DNA from: CAZWSX01 sp964636985
GTDB taxonomy: Bacteria > Planctomycetota > Planctomycetia > Pirellulales > Pirellulaceae
Direction of reading: 5' to 3'
Length of the DNA stretch: 64,000 nt
Assembly: GCA_964636985.1 (NCBI GenBank)
Contig: CAZWSX010000028.1
Coordinates: 1-64,000 of the forward strand
Each line of letters begins with the position of its first letter. The first letter of the stretch is position 1. Below, piece by piece: positions 26,596 to 35,151 of the stretch. Both the position numbers and the translations under genes were made by a program. The notes under the pieces are model-generated. The model was not told where the DNA came from. It saw only the letters and a program-made list of their open reading frames with translations, and made no database searches.

Positions 26596-29094
26596 TTACG
26601 ACAGTTTCAACATCTTGCGGGCGAACCACTCGCCCAGCATCAGCGAGACAACAATTCCGAACCACCACGGCGTGGTCCAGAGCGAAAGGTTCCGCGTTTG
26701 TACTTCGACTCGTGGCTTAATCGCGAGGTCATCGAACAACTTGGTGGCGTTTGTCAAATCGTATGACTTTCCGCCAGAGGCCTGCGCGATGGCGTTTTGC
26801 AAATCGACATTGCGGACCGCTTGGCGGCGCTCGGCCGATAGGTTGGCGACGTCGAATCGCATTTCCTCGTACGTTTTGGTGACCGGATCGCGCACGCGCA
26901 GGGCGTACTCGCCAACGGTCGAGACGGGAATCCGCGTTTCGAACAAACCGTCCCGCAACAGTGGCACCGAGACCGGCCGCGTTTCGGAAGCCTCGCCCGA
27001 CGTGGCAGGCAAGATCAACTCGGCACTCAGGCCCGTGGCGCCCAGCGAGTTCTCGGTAAGCGGCTCGTAGTTCTCGTCGTACGCTTCGACCGTTAGGATC
27101 ACCTTCTCGTCCGCCCGGTAGCTCGTCTTATCGAGGCGGGCGACGAATCGCTTGTCGCTGCCGAGGGCGTGGCTCATCCCCAAACGGTAAATCAACTGCG
27201 ACCAGAAGGCCCGGTAATACTTTTCGCCGAACTGCTTGCGGAGCCGCCACATCTCGTTGAAGCCCAGATAAACGACCTCTCCCTTGCCATACTTGCGAAT
27301 CGCAATGATGGGCTGAGGCGTTTTGCCATCGCGGCAGCGATGCCTGGCATCGCCCGGCGGTGCCGGATGCTCAGCCAGAACAACGGCTTGATCGTGCACG
27401 GCCGCAACAGGCTGATACCACGGGAGCTTGCCGAGGTTGGCCCAAGCCAGCTCGTTCTCAGCGTCATCAGCACCCAACTGCATAAAGGGATGGCGTGGCG
27501 CGTGGATGGTCCGCCGGAGATCGAACTCCGATATGTCCGGCGCCGTGCGGATCGACTCATTGGGATCGATCACCACGGGGAGCATGTCGGCCAGCGGCGT
27601 CCCATGAATTGCACGCAAGCCGCGATCCGACGCGGGATTGGGATCGGCCATCACGACCAGACCGCCGCCCAGATTTCCCACGTACTCTTTAACCATCTCG
27701 CAGAAACGATCGTTCAACGATGATCGAGGCAAGTCGCTCAAAAAGATGACGTCGTGAGCGAAGAACTCGCTCCGCTTGGGAGTGAGGCTCGAGGTGAACA
27801 GGATGTTCGCCTCGCGAACCTTCGGATCGGACGAACCCAGAAACGTGCGGAAGCCTTCCATCCCCACCAGGCGATCGCGGTGGAACACCTCTTTCACGAA
27901 CCGCCATTCCCAGGTTGGCTCGCTAGCGGCAAAGAACAAGCGCAAGTAGTCGTCGACGATATTCACTTCTCGCACCGCACGGTTGTTCGCGACCACCACT
28001 TCGCCGGGCAACTCCTCCACCGTGGCAACAAATTCGAATCGCCCCGAGTTCGTCGGCATGTAGGGAACGTCGATCGTTTGCGTATCGTTCGTCAGGTCGA
28101 GCGTCCGCGTATCGATGGTTTGTTCTGGTAAGACATCGTCGTCGGCCTCTCGCGAGAGCTGACGAGCGGTCACGTTCAACTGCGCCGTCTTTCCTTGCAG
28201 CCCGCTGCTGCGGACGCGGATCACAAAATTGGTCCGCTCCGCCCGTTTCATCTTAGGGTCGGCCTGCAAGTCGACGGAGAGGTCGATCGCCTCTTTCGCG
28301 CCGACGCCAATGGTGTAGACCGGCGCGCCCAAGCGGGTCACGGAAAAACCCGCACGGTCACCGATGGGGGACGGACCGGAGTTGTTCGCGAAGTCGCTTA
28401 CAAGCACGACAGCCGCAAGGTTGGTTGACCCGGGTTGTCGCGGCAACTCGCCGAGTGCGGAGCCAAGTGCCGTGACTTGCCCTGTGGCCGAGAGCTGCTC
28501 GGCGAACTTTTTCCCCAGCGGTACGGTGTCGGCAACGGTCGTCGGTGCGGCGGGCCGAAGTTGGCTGGTGGTCTGTCCCTCGAAGACAAAGAGCGAGACG
28601 TCGACCTTCTTTTCTTCTTTCAGTTTTGCGAGGGCAGCGCCGCCGTCGCCAGCCAGCCACGATTTGGTGAAATCGAGGCGGCTCTTCGACTCGGCCATCG
28701 TTCCCTCGGTTTTGGTGGATGCAATCAAGGCTCGCCGCTGGTCGTCCGGATATTCGTCTTCGATGGCCATGCTTTCGGAGCCGTCGACAACCAAGAAGAG
28801 CGAGGGAGCTTGTTCCCGCGACAAGGTTAACCGCAGGACTGGGTCGGCGAGCGTGAGAATCAACACCGCCAAGATGGCGCCCCGCCACAATCCCATGGCG
28901 GTCTTCCAAGTCGCGGAGCGAAGCGACTGCCATGAGTGGTAAAACCACAACGATCCGACGATCGCCAGGATCGCAAGAATGGCGACAACCAAGGCGCGGT
29001 CCTGCGCCCACGGCGCCGCGAACGCGACCGACGCGTGGTCGATGCGTTGCACCGAGTCGAGGCCCAACATGCGTCCTAACCAATCGGACGACAT
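26596..29094 (-). CDS. vWA-containing membrane protein, glutamine-amidotransferase-like fold
   Basis: 832 residues. Two transmembrane helices near the N-terminus (about 34-51 and 68-84) precede a vWA domain with the metal-site motif DGSES (104-108). A beta-rich region follows, then a class I glutamine amidotransferase-like segment (about 440-640), whose catalytic triad I do not see. A helix at the extreme C-terminus (WWFGIVVSLMLGEWFARKML) anchors it again. Such proteins occur in planctomycete and Bacteroidetes MoxR operons beside BatA. It lies 26 bases downstream of the BatA-like gene. Confidence 0.75.
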   Translation of the reverse strand: MSSDWLGRMLGLDSVQRIDHASVAFAAPWAQDRALVVAILAILAIVGSLWFYHSWQSLRSATWKTAMGLWRGAILAVLILTLADPVLRLTLSREQAPSLFLVVDGSESMAIEDEYPDDQRRALIASTKTEGTMAESKSRLDFTKSWLAGDGGAALAKLKEEKKVDVSLFVFEGQTTSQLRPAAPTTVADTVPLGKKFAEQLSATGQVTALGSALGELPRQPGSTNLAAVVLVSDFANNSGPSPIGDRAGFSVTRLGAPVYTIGVGAKEAIDLSVDLQADPKMKRAERTNFVIRVRSSGLQGKTAQLNVTARQLSREADDDVLPEQTIDTRTLDLTNDTQTIDVPYMPTNSGRFEFVATVEELPGEVVVANNRAVREVNIVDDYLRLFFAASEPTWEWRFVKEVFHRDRLVGMEGFRTFLGSSDPKVREANILFTSSLTPKRSEFFAHDVIFLSDLPRSSLNDRFCEMVKEYVGNLGGGLVVMADPNPASDRGLRAIHGTPLADMLPVVIDPNESIRTAPDISEFDLRRTIHAPRHPFMQLGADDAENELAWANLGKLPWYQPVAAVHDQAVVLAEHPAPPGDARHRCRDGKTPQPIIAIRKYGKGEVVYLGFNEMWRLRKQFGEKYYRAFWSQLIYRLGMSHALGSDKRFVARLDKTSYRADEKVILTVEAYDENYEPLTENSLGATGLSAELILPATSGEASETRPVSVPLLRDGLFETRIPVSTVGEYALRVRDPVTKTYEEMRFDVANLSAERRQAVRNVDLQNAIAQASGGKSYDLTNATKLFDDLAIKPRVEVQTRNLSLWTTPWWFGIVVSLMLGEWFARKMLKLS

Positions 29095-29120
29095 CGATTT
29101 CCCAATCTCTTAAGTCGCTC

Positions 29121-31718
29121 TTAGGTTGCCGCCACACGTCCCGAAGAACCACTCGCGGCATTGGCCGCTGAGCGATCACGAGACGGAACGGCGACAAAAA
29201 ACATCTCGAACAACAACAGGGCCAGCACCATCGCGGCCAGCCACCACCACCACATCGGACCTTGCGAAGCCCGGCCATCATTGGCCAATGTTTGCCCTTG
29301 ATCGACCCAGCGAACGACGCCGGCATCGACCAATTGATCGACTTTGCTTCGCTCCGCGGGTTCCAATTGCGATTCCTCGGACGGGCCATTCACCGCGAGC
29401 GGGAAACTCCACGCCACGCGATCGTCGGCCGAATCTGCCGTTGAAACGCCCGAGACCGCAGGCGACTCGTCGAGCGTGCTCGCCGTGACCTTATAGACGC
29501 CGCGCTCGACGAGTCCACGAAGTGTGATCCCCTTGCGATCGGCACCTACGAATCCGACGTCGACGGGTTCGATATCAGGCCTGCCCGGGCGTTTGAGCGA
29601 AACCGAGACCGATTGATCGCGGCCTAGCAACGGCAGCGACAGTTCGTCGCGCGCTTCCAGGTTTCGCTTGGGCGAAGTATCGGCGATCATGCTACGGAGC
29701 AAGCGATCGAACGCCACCACCGCATTGGTAGCCGAAAGAGTGTTCCACGTTGGAAGCAAACTGCTGGCAACAAACACAACACGGCCGCGGCCGATCCGTC
29801 GTTCGACCATGTAGGGATCGCGATTGGCGTTTTCGAAGTCGGCCAGAACTTGCGGCTTGAGGGCCTGAACGGCTTTGCTATCGAGTTCCACCTTCGTCTG
29901 GTCAACGGGACTCTTTGAGGAAGCCGTGGCGGTTTCGTCCGCCAACTGGGCCTCGTCGCTCCAGCTCAGCCACGATGGCGTGAGGGCCTCGAGCTTCGTC
30001 TGGGCTTCGATCAACTGGCTGCGTTCAGCGGTGGACAATCCCGGCGAACGTTCCTTGCCGAGCAACTCTGCAACGCGGCCCTGAAGGTCTTCGCTTGCTT
30101 TCTGCTCGGCCGTTAAGTTGGCAGCAATCTTTTCCGAGAGCTGTTTGAGCGTCGCTTCTGAGCGATCGACTTGCACGAGCTTGAAAAAGTAGGGTTCGCC
30201 GTACAGGTCGCGAAGTTGCTCCGCATCGCTGCCACCAATCCGAAAGCAATCGGTCTGCTCTAAACTGACAAATCGCAGCGAGAGTGGAATGAGATCGGCC
30301 CGACCCTCTTCGGGCAAGCTGCCGACCGGATCGCTCCCCAATGGCAACGGCAAGATTCCATCGCCATCCTGCCAGGCAACAGTGTTCCAAACTTCTGGCT
30401 CAAAGTCTCCGCCCGCGGCAATCGCCAGCGGTCCTCCTTGAACGACGTACTCGCGTAAGAGTGTGACTAGCTCTGGCGTGGGGTTCGTTCCGGCAACTAC
30501 CACTAGCCGCGCATCTTGCAACGCCTCTTGCTTGACCTGACTGGGGCGAAGATGCTTGATCGCCACTAACTGCGGCGTCCCTTCGTTCTTGCCTTCCGAC
30601 AGCAACTTGCGAGCGACGCGCGATTCGCCTAATCGATTGGCCACGACCGATTCCTCGTCGCCGTACTGATCGATGAACACCACCGGCAGGGCCGAAACGA
30701 CGGGAACCACCAAGCCGCGAGAATCATCCTGCGGCAACCGGTCGGGCGTGAGCGAAATTTCGATTGGAATGTAGCTTGGCCGGTTGGGCGACGGCGTGAC
30801 ATCCGCGAACGTGTGGAGGAAAGGAACTTCGCGTCCTCCTTCGCCTGGCTCGACCGAAACGACCCGCGTATCGACCACATTTCCGTCGACCTTGAGCGAC
30901 ACCTGAACCGATTCTCGCGCCCCCACGCCGACGTGCCTAAGCAGGGCAGTAATCTTCGCAGGCGATTGCGTGTCGGCGATTCCATCCTCGACGCGAATGT
31001 CGTCGACCCAGGTGTTTTCAATATCGTCGGCGGTAATCTTCACCGCTTGAAAATCAGAAAGACCTTCGAACATTTCGGGCCGCGCCGCACGCCAGTTGAG
31101 CCCCTGCTGATCGCCGAGATAAAGGATCCGCTTCGGCATGTCCGGAAAGGAACTCGCCGCGCGGCGAGCCAGGTCGACAGCGCGAGCAACGGTCGCCGGC
31201 CGATCGACAATGGTGATCCGATCGATGGCTTCGCGAGCCGCCACGCGATCGGCGAATGGTTCGAGCGCCACGGCCGTTGTGGAGCCAGAGGCCGGCACAA
31301 TCGAGAAACGGCTGCCCGAGGGAAGTTGATCGACGAATTCCTTGGCCCGCGACTTGGCACGATCGAGCAGGTTTCCGTCGAGCGAACCGTACCCCATGCT
31401 CAAACTATTGTCGAGCAAAAGGATGGCGTGGATCGGGTGGCTGCGATCGAGATTCACTTGCCGTCCTGCAAAAAACGGACGAGCGAGTGCCAGCCCAAAC
31501 AAGGCAATGGCCGCCGCGCGGAGCAGCATCAGGATCAAATCGCGAAGTTCAACAACGCGGCGATTGCGTTCGATAGCCTCCTTGAGGAAATCCATCGCCG
31601 CCCAAGCGACGGTCTTATAGCGCCGTCGATTGAACAGATGGATCAAGACGGGGCCAGCGGCGAGAACCGCTCCAGCCGCGGCGAAGTGCCATGCCGTCAA
31701 ATTCGGAAACCAATCCAT
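29121..31718 (-). CDS. BatA-like membrane protein with vWA domain
   Basis: 865 residues. The N-terminus has the BatA arrangement: a first helix (about 9-29), the basic motif HLFNRRRYKTVAWAAMDFL, and a second helix (61-79). A vWA domain with metal-site DNSLS (103-107) follows, outside the membrane. Long beta-rich and charged regions come next, then a C-terminal helix (WWWWLAAMVLALLLFEMFF). BatA-type proteins pair with MoxR and DUF58. It is followed after 26 bases by the second vWA gene and preceded after 43 bases by the cyclase-fold gene. Confidence 0.85.
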   Translation of the reverse strand: MDWFPNLTAWHFAAAGAVLAAGPVLIHLFNRRRYKTVAWAAMDFLKEAIERNRRVVELRDLILMLLRAAAIALFGLALARPFFAGRQVNLDRSHPIHAILLLDNSLSMGYGSLDGNLLDRAKSRAKEFVDQLPSGSRFSIVPASGSTTAVALEPFADRVAAREAIDRITIVDRPATVARAVDLARRAASSFPDMPKRILYLGDQQGLNWRAARPEMFEGLSDFQAVKITADDIENTWVDDIRVEDGIADTQSPAKITALLRHVGVGARESVQVSLKVDGNVVDTRVVSVEPGEGGREVPFLHTFADVTPSPNRPSYIPIEISLTPDRLPQDDSRGLVVPVVSALPVVFIDQYGDEESVVANRLGESRVARKLLSEGKNEGTPQLVAIKHLRPSQVKQEALQDARLVVVAGTNPTPELVTLLREYVVQGGPLAIAAGGDFEPEVWNTVAWQDGDGILPLPLGSDPVGSLPEEGRADLIPLSLRFVSLEQTDCFRIGGSDAEQLRDLYGEPYFFKLVQVDRSEATLKQLSEKIAANLTAEQKASEDLQGRVAELLGKERSPGLSTAERSQLIEAQTKLEALTPSWLSWSDEAQLADETATASSKSPVDQTKVELDSKAVQALKPQVLADFENANRDPYMVERRIGRGRVVFVASSLLPTWNTLSATNAVVAFDRLLRSMIADTSPKRNLEARDELSLPLLGRDQSVSVSLKRPGRPDIEPVDVGFVGADRKGITLRGLVERGVYKVTASTLDESPAVSGVSTADSADDRVAWSFPLAVNGPSEESQLEPAERSKVDQLVDAGVVRWVDQGQTLANDGRASQGPMWWWWLAAMVLALLLFEMFFVAVPSRDRSAANAASGSSGRVAAT

Positions 31719-31761
31719 ACGCCGTCTACGACTCCCCTAAAGCTTTTAATTGCCTAATGCT

Positions 31762-32949
31762 CTAATTGCTGGCCGACGGTTTCGGTTTTGCAAAACCCTC
31801 GATTCGTCCTTCTTGCAAAATCGGCAAGTAGCGATTGGGGATCGCCAGGACGAAGCAAGCAACAGCCGTCCCGTAGAGTTCGCCGGGCTTTCCGCCGACT
31901 TTGCCGCCGGCCCCGTTCCCCCCTGCCCCGACGCCATTGTCGAGCCACGAACCAAAAGTCCGTTGGTCCCTGGGGTCTCGCCGCTGGCTAATGACCAAGA
32001 AGTCGCGCAGCTTGGGATAGTTGTCGCGCCAATGTTTGTCGCCAACTTGATAGAGCGCCTGGCCAACGTAGTAGAGCGTATAAGCATCGAACGGCATCAA
32101 GCCATCGGGATTTTGGTGCGCCGGCAATTCGCGGATGTGCCGGACGACAAACTCCATGCTCTTTTCGATGCGCCAGTCGTCGTATTGGCCGAACTCCTGC
32201 AAGCAGACAACGCCGGCGGCCGCCATGGCGACCGTCTTTCCACCGCCCCCTCGCGAATAGGTGAACTGCCCAGGTCGCTTCATCTGCTCCGACTCGGGCG
32301 CGTTCTGATCTCCTTCCGGAGAATAGTGCTGGCGAACACTCGTGATCGCCGCGTCAATCACTTCTTTGGGAACTTCCAACCCACTATCGACAGCACTGCG
32401 CAACGCCTTGGCTTGCATCACAGCCAGGCTGAGATCGTGGCCGTGCTGCTGCCGCTTGGCGATGTAATCCCACCCCCCGTCGTCGCACTGCGTTTGCGAA
32501 ATGAGCTTGAGGGCCGAATCGAGCACGCGGCGAATATCGCGCCGCTGTTTGTACACCATGCCATGGGCCTGGCCGAGAACGAACGTCGCCAGCCCGTGGT
32601 TGTACATGTCGTTGCGCGGATCGGAGATGTTTAATAGTCCCGAATCCTTGCTCCGGTCGAGCATGTAAGCGACGGCCTTATCGCACTCCTTGCCGTACTT
32701 GCCGCGTCCCGGAAAATGCCCCGCCGCCATAAAGGCGAGCGCACCCATGCTCACTAAGCCAAGGTCGTTCGATTCCCAGTTGCCCGAGGTCCCTTGGTTT
32801 TTCGCCAGCCACTCCAGGCCCAAATCGAGCGCCTTTTGCGATTCGGGCGTAATTTCGTCGGCCGCAGCAAAGGCCCGCTGCATTACGCCCGAGGCGAGCA
32901 AAGTCGCGAGGGCAGAGCCACCGGCAGCACAAAAATCGCGACGAAACAT
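31762..32949 (-). CDS. Secreted prenyltransferase/squalene-cyclase-fold repeat protein
   Basis: 395 residues. The start MFRRDF has a Tat-like twin-Arg signal (RR, then a hydrophobic segment to about 27). The rest is alpha/alpha repeats: ALDLGLEWLAKNQ, SLGLVSMGALAFMAAG-like and CDDGGWDYIAKRQQ units, the QW-type repeats of the squalene-hopene cyclase/prenyltransferase family. The catalytic DxDD of real cyclases is not visible, so a binding or scaffold role is more likely. The same frame extends to 33222 without a stop; MFRRDF (ATG 32947-32949) is chosen because it starts the signal. It is the first gene of the MoxR operon, 43 bases before the BatA-like gene. Confidence 0.78.
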   Translation of the reverse strand: MFRRDFCAAGGSALATLLASGVMQRAFAAADEITPESQKALDLGLEWLAKNQGTSGNWESNDLGLVSMGALAFMAAGHFPGRGKYGKECDKAVAYMLDRSKDSGLLNISDPRNDMYNHGLATFVLGQAHGMVYKQRRDIRRVLDSALKLISQTQCDDGGWDYIAKRQQHGHDLSLAVMQAKALRSAVDSGLEVPKEVIDAAITSVRQHYSPEGDQNAPESEQMKRPGQFTYSRGGGGKTVAMAAAGVVCLQEFGQYDDWRIEKSMEFVVRHIRELPAHQNPDGLMPFDAYTLYYVGQALYQVGDKHWRDNYPKLRDFLVISQRRDPRDQRTFGSWLDNGVGAGGNGAGGKVGGKPGELYGTAVACFVLAIPNRYLPILQEGRIEGFAKPKPSASN

Positions 32950-33521
32950 GAGGGCATCCAGCCAATCGACGGTTTTTTTGACGATCGAGGCGCCTAGGGG
33001 ATTCACCCGAGGAGCGGTTATCTGAAAAGGGAATGGCACAATGCGGGAGGGGGTTACAGGGGGCGGCAGGAAAAGGCGCCGCAACATCGCCATTGTTGCG
33101 CAGCGGCGGATAGACCGCCATTCCCGAAGTAACGCTCGCAAGTTCTGCGAAGCAGCGCCGACGCCCAAATTGAGTCGGGCGCGCAAGTCGCCGAGAACGC
33201 GACAGCCATCGCGGACTTGCAAGCTGGCTGCTTCCCACGTCGGCTGGTTGCGTTCGAGAACCGATGGCGGCGATCATGGTCGCGAGCGCACCCTTCAGAC
33301 CCAAATGGAATTGGCATCGCGAAAGCGCGCGGCGAGCAGTTGTTCGCCTGCGTAGGGCCGCACTTCACAGTTGTTAATAGATACTTCACATATATGTGGC
33401 TTGATGATAGGCGGCGCACTCGCAGTGTTAGTCCCGAGCAACTGATTGAATCGGCAACTCCTCATCCTTAGAATGCCCCCTCGGCAGATCTTCTTAGGGC
33501 ACATTTCTTTGGGAGGGACTC
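32950..33521. other. Divergent intergenic region with palindrome
   Basis: A 572-base region between the operon head and the PEP-CTERM gene. It holds a 12-bp palindrome (33387-33398) and the ribosome-binding site GGGAGGGA just before 33522. The frame upstream of 32949 remains open to 33222, so part could be N-terminal coding sequence if the signal-based start is wrong. Nothing else stands out. Confidence 0.4.
33387..33398. promoter_or_regulatory. AT-rich 12-bp palindrome
   Basis: CACATATATGTG is perfectly self-complementary, in an AT-rich patch of an otherwise GC-rich region. It is 123 bases before the PEP-CTERM start and 437 before the cyclase-fold start. It is a plausible operator for a dimeric regulator of either direction. 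Confidence 0.35.
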
Positions 33522-34328
33522 ATGAATTTGAGATTGGCAGTCATATTGTGCGCGCTCGTTGCTTTAATGGGCACACAGGCAGCGGAGGCCGGCATCATCG
33601 TCGTGAACTACTGGCAGTTCACGGCAAATGGACAAGGTTATTTTCAGGAGTACGGCGCGCCCGCTCGAACTAACGTGCCTGGAACCAATTTTCAGGACAT
33701 TAGCCGGATCGGCCTCTCTCCATCCGCAACCGAGGTCCAGCAAATCACGGACGTATCGACCGCGACGCGAACCTTTGGCACGAGAATTACCGGCGACGGG
33801 ACGAACACACTTACGTTGTCTTCCAACCTTCGCGCCTTGCTGCAAGGCCAAGACTATTCGGACAATGGCAACCGCCAGTCCGATGGCGACATGCTTTGGT
33901 TCACCGATGTCGTCGTCACGGAGACCGGCAAGTATGACCTGTTCACTTCTTTCTCCACTCGCGGAATGAGCGTTACTTCGCCGGATGGTACGGGCTACGG
34001 CTACTACGGAGGAGGAGGGGGAGTCTTCATCAATGACGGTTTCACCCCAGTCTATACCACCGGTGCCACTCCGAACTTTGATGTCCCGACTCCTAACACA
34101 ACCTTCTTCTCCACACATGCCCAATTAGACCTGCAGGCTTTCACCACCTATCGCATCTTTGTCGGAAGCTACATGTACGCGGGCTTCGGCGGCCCGGTCC
34201 TGGTAAATTACAACACGGGTTGGGACGTCACCTTGCGTGAAACTCCAGCCGTACCGGAACCAACAAGTTTGGCCATCGCCGCTACAGGCGGGCTATTGTT
34301 CTTGGGCCTTCGCCGACGTCGAAGCTAG
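33522..34328 (+). CDS. PEP-CTERM sorting-domain protein
   Basis: 268 residues. A signal peptide (about 1-23) ends at AEAG. The middle is a beta-rich, Thr/Ser/Gly-rich extracellular domain with repeated short aromatic strands. The C-terminus VPEPTSLAIAATGGLLFLGLRRRR is a PEP-CTERM signal: PEP at about 245-247, a helix, and a basic end. Such proteins are sorted to the cell surface by exosortase, which is not in this window. The function of the domain is unknown. SD GGGAGGGA precedes ATG by 5 bases. Confidence 0.9.
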   Translation: MNLRLAVILCALVALMGTQAAEAGIIVVNYWQFTANGQGYFQEYGAPARTNVPGTNFQDISRIGLSPSATEVQQITDVSTATRTFGTRITGDGTNTLTLSSNLRALLQGQDYSDNGNRQSDGDMLWFTDVVVTETGKYDLFTSFSTRGMSVTSPDGTGYGYYGGGGGVFINDGFTPVYTTGATPNFDVPTPNTTFFSTHAQLDLQAFTTYRIFVGSYMYAGFGGPVLVNYNTGWDVTLRETPAVPEPTSLAIAATGGLLFLGLRRRRS

Positions 34329-34368
34329 GCTCCTCGAGACTGGCAATAGGCGCACCGATCGACAAGCA

Positions 34369-34393
34369 AACGGCCGCGGGGTTCGCGGCCGTT
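34369..34393 (+). terminator. Rho-independent terminator of the PEP-CTERM gene
   Basis: AACGGCCGCG (34369-34378) pairs perfectly with CGCGGCCGTT (34384-34393) around GGGTT, followed by GCCGTTTT. It lies 40 bases past the stop and also faces the convergent DinB gene. Confidence 0.75.
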
Positions 34394-34414
34394 GCCGTTT
34401 TCGAGGAACGCGAA

Positions 34415-34933
34415 CTACGCGTCGTACGGCGGCGTTACCTCAATGCCCAACATCCGCAGATAGACCGCCAAAATCGCGCGATGATGCACCAGGTGGTTCA
34501 GCACCCACGTCCGCAGGCATTCTCCCTTGGGCATGGTGAAATAAGTCTGACCGGCGGCTTTAAGCGACCACGGTTCAGCCATCGCTGCGTCGGTCGTTTT
34601 TGCCAGGGCAGTGCGGGCCGCCGTGACGTTCCTATCGAAATCTGCCATCAGCGTCGCCGGATCTCGCCCGAGCGGGGCCTCGTATTTGGGCCCATCGACA
34701 GGCGACATGTCGAATTCGGGCAGGTCGGTGATCAATGGTGTCCAACTCACCACTTCGACGATGTGCCCCGCGTTCCACGCGATGGTGTGCAAACTCTCGT
34801 GCACTTTCTTTTCGAGAATGTCGGCGGTAACGGCCGACAAAATCCGCCGTGTGCGGGCCATCTCGCGATCGAACTCCGGCAACATGATGTCGGCGAGAGA
34901 CGTGGAACTCTTAGAAGTGGAACTGTTCGGCAT
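34415..34933 (-). CDS. DinB/YfiT-like metal-dependent protein
   Basis: 172 residues, four-helix bundle type. Metal-ligand candidates are spaced as in DinB: His in the early HESLHTIAWNAGHIVEV segment and the HLVHH motif near the C-terminus. DinB-superfamily proteins carry Ni or Zn and include S-transferases; the substrate is unknown. ATG 34933 is chosen over an upstream frame because AGGGAG lies 8 bases before it. It is divergent from the ceramidase-like gene at 35152. Confidence 0.75.
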   Translation of the reverse strand: MPNSSTSKSSTSLADIMLPEFDREMARTRRILSAVTADILEKKVHESLHTIAWNAGHIVEVVSWTPLITDLPEFDMSPVDGPKYEAPLGRDPATLMADFDRNVTAARTALAKTTDAAMAEPWSLKAAGQTYFTMPKGECLRTWVLNHLVHHRAILAVYLRMLGIEVTPPYDA

Positions 34934-35151
34934 CGGATCGCTCCCTGATGAGTGGACGTCTCGTGCGGCCGCCCCCAACCGCACGAGACGAGTCGTGCAA
35001 ACATCGACAACTTGATCGATGGTCCGCGGACAACGACAATGGTGTCCGCCTTGTCGGCAGTAAGTGTACAAATGTTTCTACTGCTGTCAATACAGAAAAG
35101 CTAGCTGCCTCGACAAAAGATGAACTCCCGTTGATTCTCAGGATCCGCAAC

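Noticed and set aside
32950..33222. Upstream extension of the cyclase-fold protein
   Set aside because: The extension is Arg/Leu/Pro-rich without similarity, and the twin-Arg signal starts at 32949; kept as a caution only.
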